Source of the DNA: Bacteroidales bacterium
GTDB taxonomy: Bacteria > Bacteroidota > Bacteroidia > Bacteroidales > UBA3663
Length of the DNA: 64,000 nt
Assembly (NCBI GenBank): GCA_017548545.1
Contig: JAFYZW010000066.1
Location: 1 to 64,000, forward strand
Reading direction: 5' to 3'
The notes beneath the pieces were generated by a model that was not told the origin of the DNA, did not search any database, and was given only the letters and a program-made list of their open reading frames with translations. The translations under genes were made by a program, and so were the position numbers. The stretch's first letter is position 1. Each line of letters begins with the position of its first letter. Shown here one piece after another: positions 57,646-64,000 of the stretch.

Positions 57646-58398
57646 ATGATCATCTCTCTTCACGTCGAATATAAGGCACAATGGGGTGCCCAACTTTACG
57701 TAACAACAGGCTTAAAGCCGAAGTTCGGCCAGAAACTCTCCAAGGATGCCATTGAAATGGACAATGACGGACGTGGCAACTGGTTCGTTGACGTCGATGC
57801 CAGAAGGCTGACTGGCACTCCCTATCACTACGTCCTGGCTTACGAACGTCATGTCGTCCGCAACGAATTTGGCAATGGACATTATATTGCAGGCATCACA
57901 GAAGCCGAAGGAGTGCCCACACTCCGTGTGTGGGACAGTTGGAGGCGATTGCCTCAAATCCGCAGCTTCTTTTCGCTCGCCTTCCGTACGCACAAGAACG
58001 GCAAGGCGAGTCTGCACGACCATCCCTTCCCTGCTGTCGATATTCTTGAACCCGACCAGTTTACCATGGTATGTGAAGCTGGCAATCTCAAGGACGAATG
58101 GGAACTGGCCCTTATCGGTAATGTCCCCGAACTTGGTGCTTGGCAACCCGAGAAAGCCCTCGTTATGCATCAGATCAGCCGTAACTTATGGACGGTCACC
58201 TTCTCACGTTCTTCCCTAAAGTTCCCTCTTCGGTTCAAGTTCATCGTAGTCTCTCGACATACCCATCAATTCGTTGCCTGGGAAGACTGCACCAACCGTT
58301 TCTTCGAGCCAAGCGTAATGGATCCGGGTGACTCCCTACTCATCTGTAATCAACGTTTCACACGGCCAGCCCTCGATGACAAAAACGACAATAGATAA
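57646..58398 (+). CDS. stand-alone tandem CBM20-like starch-binding protein
   Basis: A 250-aa protein without signal peptide, so cytoplasmic. It consists of two CBM20-type modules. The first is at about 1-115 (SLHVEYKAQWGAQLYVTTGL, then YHYVLAYERHVVRNEFGNG). The second is at about 135-235, with LALIGNVPELGAWQPEKALV and Trp residues typical of CBM20. Together they look like the N-terminal part of DPE2-type 4-alpha-glucanotransferases of Bacteroidetes, but no GH77 domain follows; the next gene is unrelated. It may target a glycogen enzyme or be a leftover of a split malQ. malQ in this window has only one such module. Confidence 0.75.
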   Translation: MIISLHVEYKAQWGAQLYVTTGLKPKFGQKLSKDAIEMDNDGRGNWFVDVDARRLTGTPYHYVLAYERHVVRNEFGNGHYIAGITEAEGVPTLRVWDSWRRLPQIRSFFSLAFRTHKNGKASLHDHPFPAVDILEPDQFTMVCEAGNLKDEWELALIGNVPELGAWQPEKALVMHQISRNLWTVTFSRSSLKFPLRFKFIVVSRHTHQFVAWEDCTNRFFEPSVMDPGDSLLICNQRFTRPALDDKNDNR

Positions 58399-58422
58399 CA
58401 ACCACTAACAAATACAAAACCA

Positions 58423-59115
58423 ATGAAAAAGATCATTACCATCTGCATGATTGCAGCAGCATGTGTCTTCGGCCAGCAGGTTAAGGCACAATCATTCCTC
58501 GAATCCATCCTTTCGGGCATTGCTCAAGGCGGTTCAGGCGGCGACATTCTTGGCTCAGTACTCAACGGTGCTGTTACATCTGCCAACTCTTCCTCGAAGG
58601 GAGGTAACCTTGGCAGCGTCCTTGGAAATGTCATATCCAGCGTGACGGGCAGTGCCACCACCACACAGGCCAATCTCGTCGGCTCATGGACCTACAACGA
58701 GCCCGCTGTGCAATTCGAGAGCAAGAACCTCCTCACCAAAGCTGGCGGTGCAGCTGCTGCCACCAAGGTCGAGAACAAACTCGCCACGTTCTACAATATG
58801 ATGGGCATCCGCACAGGACGTGTCAACTTTATCTTCGATAATAATGGGGGTGTGACCTACACCCTCGGCTCCCGTTCCTACAAGGGCACCTACACCTTCG
58901 ATAGGCAGAGCAAAACTGTCACCATGACAACGCCCACAGGCCAGAACCTCAAGGCGTATGTCACCATCAGTGGCAACAACATGAGCCTATGCTTCGACAG
59001 CACCAAGGTACTCAACCTCTTCACTACCATCAGTAAGAGCTATAATTCGACCATCAGCGCCCTTGCTGGCAACTACGACGGCATGAAGACTGGCTTCAAG
59101 TTCACTCGAAAGTAA
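58423..59115 (+). CDS. DUF4923-like secreted protein
   Basis: A 230-aa exported protein with signal peptide (MKKIITICMIAAACVFGQQV). A Gly/Ser-rich linker covers about 30-80 (GGSGGDILGSVLNGAVTSAN). A compact beta domain follows (LVGSWTYNEPAVQFESKNLL, then VNFIFDNNGGVTYTLGSRSY) of the kind annotated as DUF4923 in Bacteroidales. The function is not known. It lies 24 bp after the CBM20 gene and is probably on the same mRNA, ending at the palindrome at 59186. Confidence 0.7.
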   Translation: MKKIITICMIAAACVFGQQVKAQSFLESILSGIAQGGSGGDILGSVLNGAVTSANSSSKGGNLGSVLGNVISSVTGSATTTQANLVGSWTYNEPAVQFESKNLLTKAGGAAAATKVENKLATFYNMMGIRTGRVNFIFDNNGGVTYTLGSRSYKGTYTFDRQSKTVTMTTPTGQNLKAYVTISGNNMSLCFDSTKVLNLFTTISKSYNSTISALAGNYDGMKTGFKFTRK

Positions 59116-59125
59116 GAAATAAAAA

Positions 59126-59179
59126 CTAGAGTTTCTAGAGTATCTAGAACATCTAGATTATCTAGAGCCACTAGAGCAA
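59126..59179. repeat. six 9-bp tandem repeats, CTAGAnnnn
   Basis: CTAGA recurs at 59126, 59135, 59144, 59153, 59162 and 59171, exactly every 9 bp, with the other four positions variable. It lies between the DUF4923 stop codon and the terminator. Each TCTAGA-like unit is itself palindromic. Confidence 0.85.
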
Positions 59180-59185
59180 AGAATA

Positions 59186-59229
59186 AAAAGAAAAGCTCTG
59201 AAGAATCGATTCTTCAGAGCTTTTCTTTT
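59186..59229. terminator. 44-bp perfect palindrome, bidirectional terminator
   Basis: The sequence is fully self-complementary about its centre at 59207/59208 (core GAATCGATTC), with A-runs on the left and T-runs on the right. It can end both the rightward DUF4923 transcript and the leftward tRNA transcript. Confidence 0.85.
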
Positions 59230-59240
59230 GACCATTATCA

Positions 59241-59316
59241 TGGTCGGGGTGACCCGACTCGAACGGGCGGCCTCTACGTCCCGAACGTAGCGCGCTACCA
59301 ACTGCGCCACACCCCG
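59241..59316 (-). tRNA. tRNA-Pro (anticodon CGG)
   Basis: A 76-nt cloverleaf with the 3' CCA encoded. The acceptor arm is CGGGGTG (from 59316) with CACCCCG (59251-59245). The anticodon stem CTACG/CGTAG holds the loop TTCGGGA, with anticodon CGG at 59283-59281, and the T loop has GTTCGAGTC. It reads CCG codons. It starts 5 bp after a hairpin that follows tsf, in the same direction, and no separate promoter is seen. Confidence 0.95.
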
Positions 59317-59321
59317 TGGGA

Positions 59322-59361
59322 ATCTACAGCCGCCTGCCTAATCTAATTAGCGGCTGTAGAT
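59322..59361 (-). terminator. hairpin between tsf and tRNA-Pro
   Basis: ATCTACAGCCGC (59322-59333) pairs perfectly with GCGGCTGTAGAT (59350-59361) around a 16-nt loop. No T-run follows on the minus strand, as the tRNA begins 5 bp later. It may be an mRNA 3' end or processing signal rather than a full terminator. Confidence 0.65.
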
Positions 59362-59370
59362 ACGTTAGAA

Positions 59371-60360
59371 TTAATCCTGGTTGAGGTTCACGCGACGGAA
59401 AGCGGTAACAGTAAGACCCTTCTGAGCCTTGTCCATATACTGCTGTACGTTGATCTTTGCGTCGTTGATGAACTCCTGCTCAACAAGGCAATTTTCCTTG
59501 AAGAACTTCTTCAGACGACCCTGGGCGATGTTTGCAATCATCTGCTCAGGCAGGTTAGCGGCCTTCTCAGCGCTTACCTTTGCACGGATCTCGCGAGCCT
59601 GAGCTGCCTGCTCTGCAGTGATCCAACCCTTGGCGGTGTTGCTGTCAATATGATCCTCAGAGTCAACAAGGGCAGGGTTGATACCAGCCTTCTTGAGAGC
59701 TACATCAACAGCCTTGGCGATCTGCTCGGCCTTGGTCTTCTCGATAGCTACAGCGAGTTCGTCATCCTTCTTCTTCTGTGGAACCTCGTCAGCATTCACA
59801 GCAACAGGATTCATAGCAGCCACCTGAAGAGCAACCTCTTTGAGAACCTCAGCTGGACCGTCCTCATTGTAAGCAACGATGGTCGAAAGCTTGTGGTTGA
59901 AGTGGTTGTAAGCTACTACAGCTTCACCCTCGATGTGCTCGTAAACTCCCAGTTCCATCTTCTCACCGGTAACACCGATCTGAGCGACGATAGAGTCCTT
60001 TACGGTGCCATCCTCGGTGGGAAGGGCCAATACGCCTTCGAGATCTGCAGGCTTGTTTGCCATAACGAGATCCATAATCTTATTAGCGAGGGCTACGAAA
60101 CGTTCGTTGGTGGCCACGAAGTCGGTCTCACACTTCAGGGCAATGATAGCGGCGAACTTGCCATCGGTACGTGCAATAACAGTACCCTCTGAAGCCTCAC
60201 GGGCTTCACGCTTGGCGGCAACAGCCTGACCCTTCTTGCGAATCTCCTTCACAGCCTCCTCCATGTTACCATTGGTAACTTCGAGGGCCTTCTTGCAATC
60301 CTGCATACCGGCACCGGTAATCTCGCGGAGCTCCTTGATTTGAGCAATTGAAACTGCCAT
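59371..60360 (-). CDS. tsf: elongation factor Ts
   Basis: A 329-aa nucleotide exchange factor for EF-Tu. The start at 60360 gives MAVSIAQIKELREITGAGMQ, then DCKKAL, the conserved N-terminal UBA-like region. The core motif ALKCETDFVATNERF follows at about 75-90, and the C-terminal part ends MDKAQKGLTVTAFRRVNL. Upstream in-frame codons overlap the end of rpsB and are not used. It is the last protein gene of the leftward rplM-rpsI-rpsB-tsf group. Confidence 0.96.
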   Translation of the reverse strand: MAVSIAQIKELREITGAGMQDCKKALEVTNGNMEEAVKEIRKKGQAVAAKREAREASEGTVIARTDGKFAAIIALKCETDFVATNERFVALANKIMDLVMANKPADLEGVLALPTEDGTVKDSIVAQIGVTGEKMELGVYEHIEGEAVVAYNHFNHKLSTIVAYNEDGPAEVLKEVALQVAAMNPVAVNADEVPQKKKDDELAVAIEKTKAEQIAKAVDVALKKAGINPALVDSEDHIDSNTAKGWITAEQAAQAREIRAKVSAEKAANLPEQMIANIAQGRLKKFFKENCLVEQEFINDAKINVQQYMDKAQKGLTVTAFRRVNLNQD

Positions 60361-60394
60361 AATTTCTTTCAGTTTTTTAGAATTAAAAATCAAA

Positions 60395-61177
60395 TTAGGC
60401 CTCCTCTTCTTCGGTAGCCTCCTCAACTACAGGAGCCTTCTTGCCAGCCTTGCCCGAAGCCTCAGCAGCTTCTTGATCGGCCTTCTCCACCTTGCGCTCC
60501 TCAATGCCTTCGGCAATAGCGTCGCACATGGTGCCGACAACGACTGCGATAGACTTGGTAGCGTCATCATTAGCGGGGATTACATAATCAACGCCCTTGG
60601 GGTTGGAGTTGGTGTCAACCATAGCAAATACCGGGATACCCAAACGGATAGCCTCAGCTACTGCAATGTGCTCCTTCATGACATCCACCACGAAGATGGC
60701 AGATGGCAGACGGGTAAGATCTGCGATAGAACCGAGGTTCTTCTCAAGCTTTTCACGCTGGCGGCTGACCTGCAGACGCTCGCGCTTTGAAAGGTTATCG
60801 TAGGTGCCGTCCTTGGTGAGTTTGTCGATGGTAGCCATCTTCTTCACAGCCTTGCGGATGGTAGCGAAGTTAGTGAGCATACCACCTGGCCAGCGCTCGA
60901 TAACGTAAGGCATGCCAATAGCCTGTGCCTTCTCGGCAATGATCTCCTTGGCCTGCTTCTTGGTTGCGACGAAAAGCACCTTCTTGCCACTCTTGGCCAA
61001 AGCCTTGAGCTGCTCAGCTGCCTCGTCGATTTTAGCAACTGTCTTATTAAGGTCTATAATATGGATGCCGTTACGCTCCATGAAGATGTATGGAGCCATT
61101 GATGGGTTCCACTTGCTCTTAAGGTGTCCGAAGTGAACGCCGGCTTCCAAAAGTTGATCAAAGTTTGTACGTGACAT
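60395..61177 (-). CDS. rpsB: 30S ribosomal protein S2
   Basis: A 260-aa S2 protein: MSRTNFDQLLEAGVHFGHLK, WNPSMAPYIFMERNGIHIID, RWPGGMLTNF and PVFAMVDTNSNPKGVDYVIP are all typical. The C-terminal tail is acidic, ending EEATEEEEA. It lies 34 bp before tsf. A structured 156-nt gap separates it from rpsI. Confidence 0.97.
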   Translation of the reverse strand: MSRTNFDQLLEAGVHFGHLKSKWNPSMAPYIFMERNGIHIIDLNKTVAKIDEAAEQLKALAKSGKKVLFVATKKQAKEIIAEKAQAIGMPYVIERWPGGMLTNFATIRKAVKKMATIDKLTKDGTYDNLSKRERLQVSRQREKLEKNLGSIADLTRLPSAIFVVDVMKEHIAVAEAIRLGIPVFAMVDTNSNPKGVDYVIPANDDATKSIAVVVGTMCDAIAEGIEERKVEKADQEAAEASGKAGKKAPVVEEATEEEEA

Positions 61178-61333
61178 AATGTCGAAAAAGTTTTTTGTTT
61201 GTTTACATTCTTGTTATTCAATCCGTCGGTAGTCGTCATCAGAACGGGTCCGACTGGATTTAGATACTAAACGCGTTATTTAAATAGATGTACACACGTA
61301 CTTATTTAAATTACGCTTTGCGCTAACCAAAGA
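61178..61333 (-). promoter_or_regulatory. structured leader between rpsI and rpsB
   Basis: The gap holds a long AT-rich hairpin in which ATTTAAATA (61278-61286) pairs with TATTTAAAT (61303-61311) around GTAC-ACAC-GTAC. It also has a partial second pairing, TCCGTCGG with CCGACTGGA (about 61228-61260). No TAnnTTTG box is visible. It may be an S2-type control leader or an mRNA processing region; this is an inference from structure and position. Confidence 0.4.
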
Positions 61334-61723
61334 TTAACGCTTGCTGAACTGGAAGCGACGACGAGCCTTGGGCTGACCTGGCTTCTTACGTTCAACGACA
61401 CGGGGATCGCGGGTGAGGAAGCCAGCCTTGCGGAGTGCTGCCTTGTGCTCAGCATCGATCTTAACGAGTGCGCGTGCGATGGCGAGACGAACGGCACCAG
61501 CCTGGCCATTGAAGCCACCACCCTTGAGGTTCACCTTGATATCGTACTGCTCAGCTACACCTACCTCGTTGAGGGGCTGCTTTACGACGAACTGAAGGAT
61601 TGAAGATGGGAAATACGACTGGAGGTCCTTCTTGTTGATTGTGATGTTACCAGCACCAGCCTGAACATAAACGCGGGCTACAGCGGCCTTACGACGGCCA
61701 ATTGCATTAATTACTTCTGCCAT
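61334..61723 (-). CDS. rpsI: 30S ribosomal protein S9
   Basis: A 129-aa S9 protein. MAEVINAIGRRKAAVARVYV is the usual start, GGGFNGQAGAVRLAIARAL the central motif, and the basic tail KKPGQPKARRRFQFSKR ends in Lys-Arg as in all S9 proteins that reach into the P site. It follows rplM by 25 bp. Confidence 0.97.
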   Translation of the reverse strand: MAEVINAIGRRKAAVARVYVQAGAGNITINKKDLQSYFPSSILQFVVKQPLNEVGVAEQYDIKVNLKGGGFNGQAGAVRLAIARALVKIDAEHKAALRKAGFLTRDPRVVERKKPGQPKARRRFQFSKR

Positions 61724-61748
61724 AGTTCAATTGTTGTTTTGGTGTTGA

Positions 61749-62207
61749 TTACTTCAGTTTGTTGATGTCGATTACCTTTGGCTGCTGTGCTACCTCCTTG
61801 TACTCGCTGCCCTCATAAACGCGAACGTTCTTGAGAATCTTGCGGCCCAGAGGACCCTTCGGGAGCATACCCTTGAGTACGGTGAGGAACAGTGCCTCGT
61901 AACCCTGTTTCTTAACTACGCTAGCGGCAGTGTGTGCGCGCTGGCCACTGGGATAACCGGTGAAGGTGAGCCACTCACGCTCAGTCCACTTGTTGCCGGT
62001 CATCGTGATCTTGTCGGCGTTAATGATAATTACGTTGTCGCCGCAGTCAACGTTAGGGGTGAAGGATGGTTTGTACTTTCCGCGGAGCAGCTTAGCTACT
62101 TTCGAGCAAAAGCGGCCCATCACCTGGTCAGTAGCATCCACAACCACCCACTCCTTCTGTGCAGTTGCTTTGTTCACAGAAATGGTCTTAAAAGATAAAG
62201 TATCCAT
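61749..62207 (-). CDS. rplM: 50S ribosomal protein L13
   Basis: A 152-aa L13 protein with WVVVDATDQVMGRFCSKVAK, NVDCGDNVIIINADKITMTG and LKGMLPKGPLGRKILKNVRV. The ATG at 62207 gives MDTLSFKTISVNKATAQKEW, normal for the Bacteroidetes form. It is first in the operon, behind a leader of about 100 nt. Confidence 0.97.
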   Translation of the reverse strand: MDTLSFKTISVNKATAQKEWVVVDATDQVMGRFCSKVAKLLRGKYKPSFTPNVDCGDNVIIINADKITMTGNKWTEREWLTFTGYPSGQRAHTAASVVKKQGYEALFLTVLKGMLPKGPLGRKILKNVRVYEGSEYKEVAQQPKVIDINKLK

Positions 62208-62247
62208 TTAGTTGATTGGGATAAAAAAAAATTAAATTAATAATAGA

Positions 62248-62292
62248 CTGGCAGCGCCTCAACTTACGGACAAAAGCTCATCGAGGATGCCA
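62248..62292 (-). promoter_or_regulatory. hairpin in the rplM leader
   Basis: CTGGCA and CCTC on one side (62248-62260) pair with GAGG and TGCCA (62283-62292), leaving a 22-nt loop. It lies between the promoter and the rplM start, so it could be an autoregulatory site for L13. That role is inferred from position. Confidence 0.4.
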
Positions 62293-62312
62293 CTGACGAT
62301 TAAATCAGCGCG

Positions 62313-62320
62313 CAAAGATA
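62313..62320 (-). promoter_or_regulatory. -7 box of the rplM-rpsI-rpsB-tsf operon
   Basis: TATCTTTG on the minus strand, about 105 bp before the rplM ATG. No TTTG is found at the standard spacing. Confidence 0.65.
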
Positions 62321-62433
62321 ACGCTTTTATTCTAAATACGTGCATTTAATGATGTTTTTAAAGAGTTTTCAACACTTTTTTCGCTCACAAATTGCAAATT
62401 TGGCCTATCAAGATGGCAAATTCCAACAGCAAA

Positions 62434-62465
62434 TTTGGTTTGATTCTGATTTTTTGCTATCTTTG
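62434..62465 (+). promoter_or_regulatory. promoter of the TIGR02757 gene
   Basis: TTTG (62434-62437), 20 bp, then TATCTTTG (62458-62465), 21 bp before the ATG. Confidence 0.8.
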
Positions 62466-62486
62466 CACCCATAATCAAACATCGTT

Positions 62487-63257
62487 ATGGACATCTCCAA
62501 AAGCTATCTCGATCATCTGTATTATCACGTCTTCAGCGAAGAACGGTTCCTTGCTATCGATCCTTGTGCCATCGTATGGCAACTTATCGCCCACACCCAG
62601 TGTCAGCTCGACTTAGAGATTGGAGCTCTTTTCGTGGCTATGATCACGTGGGGTAACCGTAAGGCTATCCGAACCGCTGCGCTAAACATGCTCGGCAATG
62701 AAATGCAATGGAATCCTTCAGCATTTATCCTCGAGCAGCAGTATCTCGATAGCTATCAGAATGCCAAGAACGACTGTGTCTATAGGACGCTAAATCGTTA
62801 CAAGTTTATCGAAGTATGTGAAAATATCTACAACGCTCTCACTTCGTATCGTCTGGCCCATCCATACGAAGAACCGACCCTCGAAAAATGTCTTGAGGGC
62901 TTGGACATGAAACAATGCATCGCAACAATTACCGAATGGCTGGCACCCGCCAAACTCGGCACTATGGGCAAAACTGCATGCAAAAGGATATGTATGTTCC
63001 TGCGCTGGATGATTAGGACAGAATCGCCCGACTTCGGTCTCTGGAAATCACATAAGCCCAGCGAATTGTATGCGATTCTTGATGTCCACATCTGTCAACT
63101 CACTTTCCCCATTCTTAAACACAAACAACCATCGTGGGCTGCTTGCGAAGAACTAACCAATATCTTCCGCACATGGGACAAAACCGACCCCTTGAAATAT
63201 GACGTGGCTTTGATGACATTAGCCGACCGTGATACAGCAAGAGATAAAAAGAAATGA
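62487..63257 (+). CDS. TIGR02757 (DUF2400) family protein
   Basis: A 256-aa cytoplasmic protein, all alpha-helical in appearance. Family marks are FVAMITWGNRKAI, MCMFLRWMIR-like CMFLRWMIRTESPDFGLW, and the DVHICQL segment near residue 205, which corresponds to the DxH motif of the family. TIGR02757 proteins are distant relatives of helix-hairpin-helix DNA glycosylases, but no activity is established. The gene is single, with its own promoter. Confidence 0.78.
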   Translation: MDISKSYLDHLYYHVFSEERFLAIDPCAIVWQLIAHTQCQLDLEIGALFVAMITWGNRKAIRTAALNMLGNEMQWNPSAFILEQQYLDSYQNAKNDCVYRTLNRYKFIEVCENIYNALTSYRLAHPYEEPTLEKCLEGLDMKQCIATITEWLAPAKLGTMGKTACKRICMFLRWMIRTESPDFGLWKSHKPSELYAILDVHICQLTFPILKHKQPSWAACEELTNIFRTWDKTDPLKYDVALMTLADRDTARDKKK

Positions 63258-63342
63258 TGTATATGATGCGTTTTTTGAAAAAATAAGCTCCTATTTTGAA
63301 TCTTTTCTTTTCAATAAATTACCGACTTATCGTTTTTTTCAT

Positions 63343-63350
63343 TATCTTTG
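63343..63350 (+). promoter_or_regulatory. -7 box of the GH2 gene
   Basis: TATCTTTG, 66 bp before the ATG at 63417. No clear TTTG at 20 bp upstream. Confidence 0.6.
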
Positions 63351-63416
63351 CACCCGATAAGACAAGGTATCTCAATCGTGTTGAAAGAAAACAATAATGA
63401 TATAACTCACACTATT

Positions 63417-64000
63417 ATGAAAAAGAACCTATTCTCCACCCTTCTGATTGTAGCTATCACATCCACTTCTCTCTCGGCGCAGAGCCAAGAGCAGTTGCTC
63501 CTCTCAGGCTGGCGTTTCCAAAATGGAGTGGCACCAGGTGCTGAAGCCACCGACTTCGACGACACCCGTTGGCAACAAGTCACCATCCCACACGATTGGG
63601 CCATCCAAGGCCCATTTGACAAGGACATCGACAAGCAGGTGGTCCGCATCGAGCAAAACGGCGAGAAGGAAGCCACCGAGAAGACCGGCCGTTCGGGCTG
63701 TCTGCCTTGGATTGGCGAAGGCTGGTACCGCACACGTTTCACCATCCCAGCCGGCTATGACTACGCTGAGCTCATCTTTGATGGTGCTATGGCCGAGCCA
63801 CATGTCTATGTGGATGGCAACGACGTAGGTTATTGGGCTTACGGATATAACACCTTCAAGCTCGAGATTCCCGCAGAAGCTGGAGAGCACACCCTTGCCG
63901 TGCATCTGCAGAACATCGAGGAGTCTTCCCGCTGGTATCCTGGTGCAGGACTCTACCGTCCGGTACGTCTTTTCCTTGCACAGCAAATCAGCTTCAAGAC
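63417..64000 (+). CDS. GH2 family glycosidase, partial (N-terminus), beta-galactosidase type
   Basis: The first 194 codons of an exported enzyme (signal MKKNLFSTLLIVAITSTSLS, then AQSQ). They form the N-terminal sugar-binding jelly-roll of GH2: LSGWRFQNG, TIPHDWAIQGPFD, GWYRTRF, LIFDGAMAEPHVYVDGNDVG, then SSRWYPGAGLYRPV. The catalytic part lies beyond the window edge, so substrate (beta-galactoside or another beta-glycoside) cannot be fixed. It has its own promoter and no related gene upstream. Confidence 0.85.
   Translation, partial: MKKNLFSTLLIVAITSTSLSAQSQEQLLLSGWRFQNGVAPGAEATDFDDTRWQQVTIPHDWAIQGPFDKDIDKQVVRIEQNGEKEATEKTGRSGCLPWIGEGWYRTRFTIPAGYDYAELIFDGAMAEPHVYVDGNDVGYWAYGYNTFKLEIPAEAGEHTLAVHLQNIEESSRWYPGAGLYRPVRLFLAQQISFK

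Overview
The window looks like a chromosomal piece of a Bacteroidales bacterium, most likely Prevotella or a close relative. The signs are the Bacteroidetes promoter type (TTTG, about 20 bp, then TAnnTTTG) in front of many genes, SusC/SusD-type glycan uptake genes, C-terminal tails like type IX secretion signals, EF-Ts and rplM-rpsI-rpsB-tsf in Bacteroidetes order, and SusR-type regulators. The genus is an inference from gene content, not a measured result.

Layout. (1) 1-6.7 kb is an accessory, partly decaying region. It holds a partial unknown gene, an array of 41-bp palindromic repeats, and a leftward group of exported-protein genes: an S74-chaperone-like protein, an FkbM methyltransferase, an internally deleted paralogue, an unknown secreted protein and a gingipain-like C25 protease whose signal peptide is out of frame with its body. 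(2) 6.8-14.1 kb has a membrane TPR regulator, ettA, a DUF4861 lipoprotein and rnr. (3) 14.1-37.1 kb is a large starch/maltodextrin locus. Leftward lie susA and then susC-susD-susE-susF followed by three GH13 amylases. Rightward and divergent from susA lie a GH13 lipoprotein, a GH77 4-alpha-glucanotransferase (malQ), an MFS sugar transporter and a SusR-like regulator. GH97 (susB) is not present here. (4) 37.1-41.6 kb has rubredoxin, then leftward yciO-like, mutS2, yccF and a small gene, plus a candidate small RNA. (5) 41.7-59.1 kb is mostly housekeeping and envelope genes: an HI0933-like flavoprotein, a porin, alaS, a DUF1573 protein, mdh, a PL26-like lyase, tsaC, an undecaprenyl-phosphate sugar transferase, a ClC channel, a beta-barrel protein, a stand-alone tandem CBM20 protein and a DUF4923 protein. 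(6) 59.2-62.4 kb is rplM-rpsI-rpsB-tsf followed by tRNA-Pro(CGG), all leftward. (7) The right edge has a TIGR02757 (DUF2400) protein and the start of a GH2 glycosidase.

How the genes work together. The starch locus can be read as one pathway. SusD/E/F and secreted or surface amylases bind and cut starch outside. SusC imports oligosaccharides. SusA and the other GH13 enzymes trim them in the periplasm. The MFS protein carries maltose or short maltodextrins inward, and MalQ rearranges them in the cytoplasm. The SusR-like protein is the probable maltose-responsive activator. The sus operon carries three intercistronic hairpins, one of them shaped like an intrinsic terminator between the binding/transport genes and the amylase genes.

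The most interesting points are the candidate 105-nt small RNA at 41480-41585, the intercistronic hairpins of the sus operon, the stand-alone tandem CBM20 gene beside a MalQ that has only one such module, the exact-period 41-bp palindrome array, and two genes whose promoters imply leaderless mRNAs. No defence system, CRISPR array, prophage or insertion sequence was recognised.
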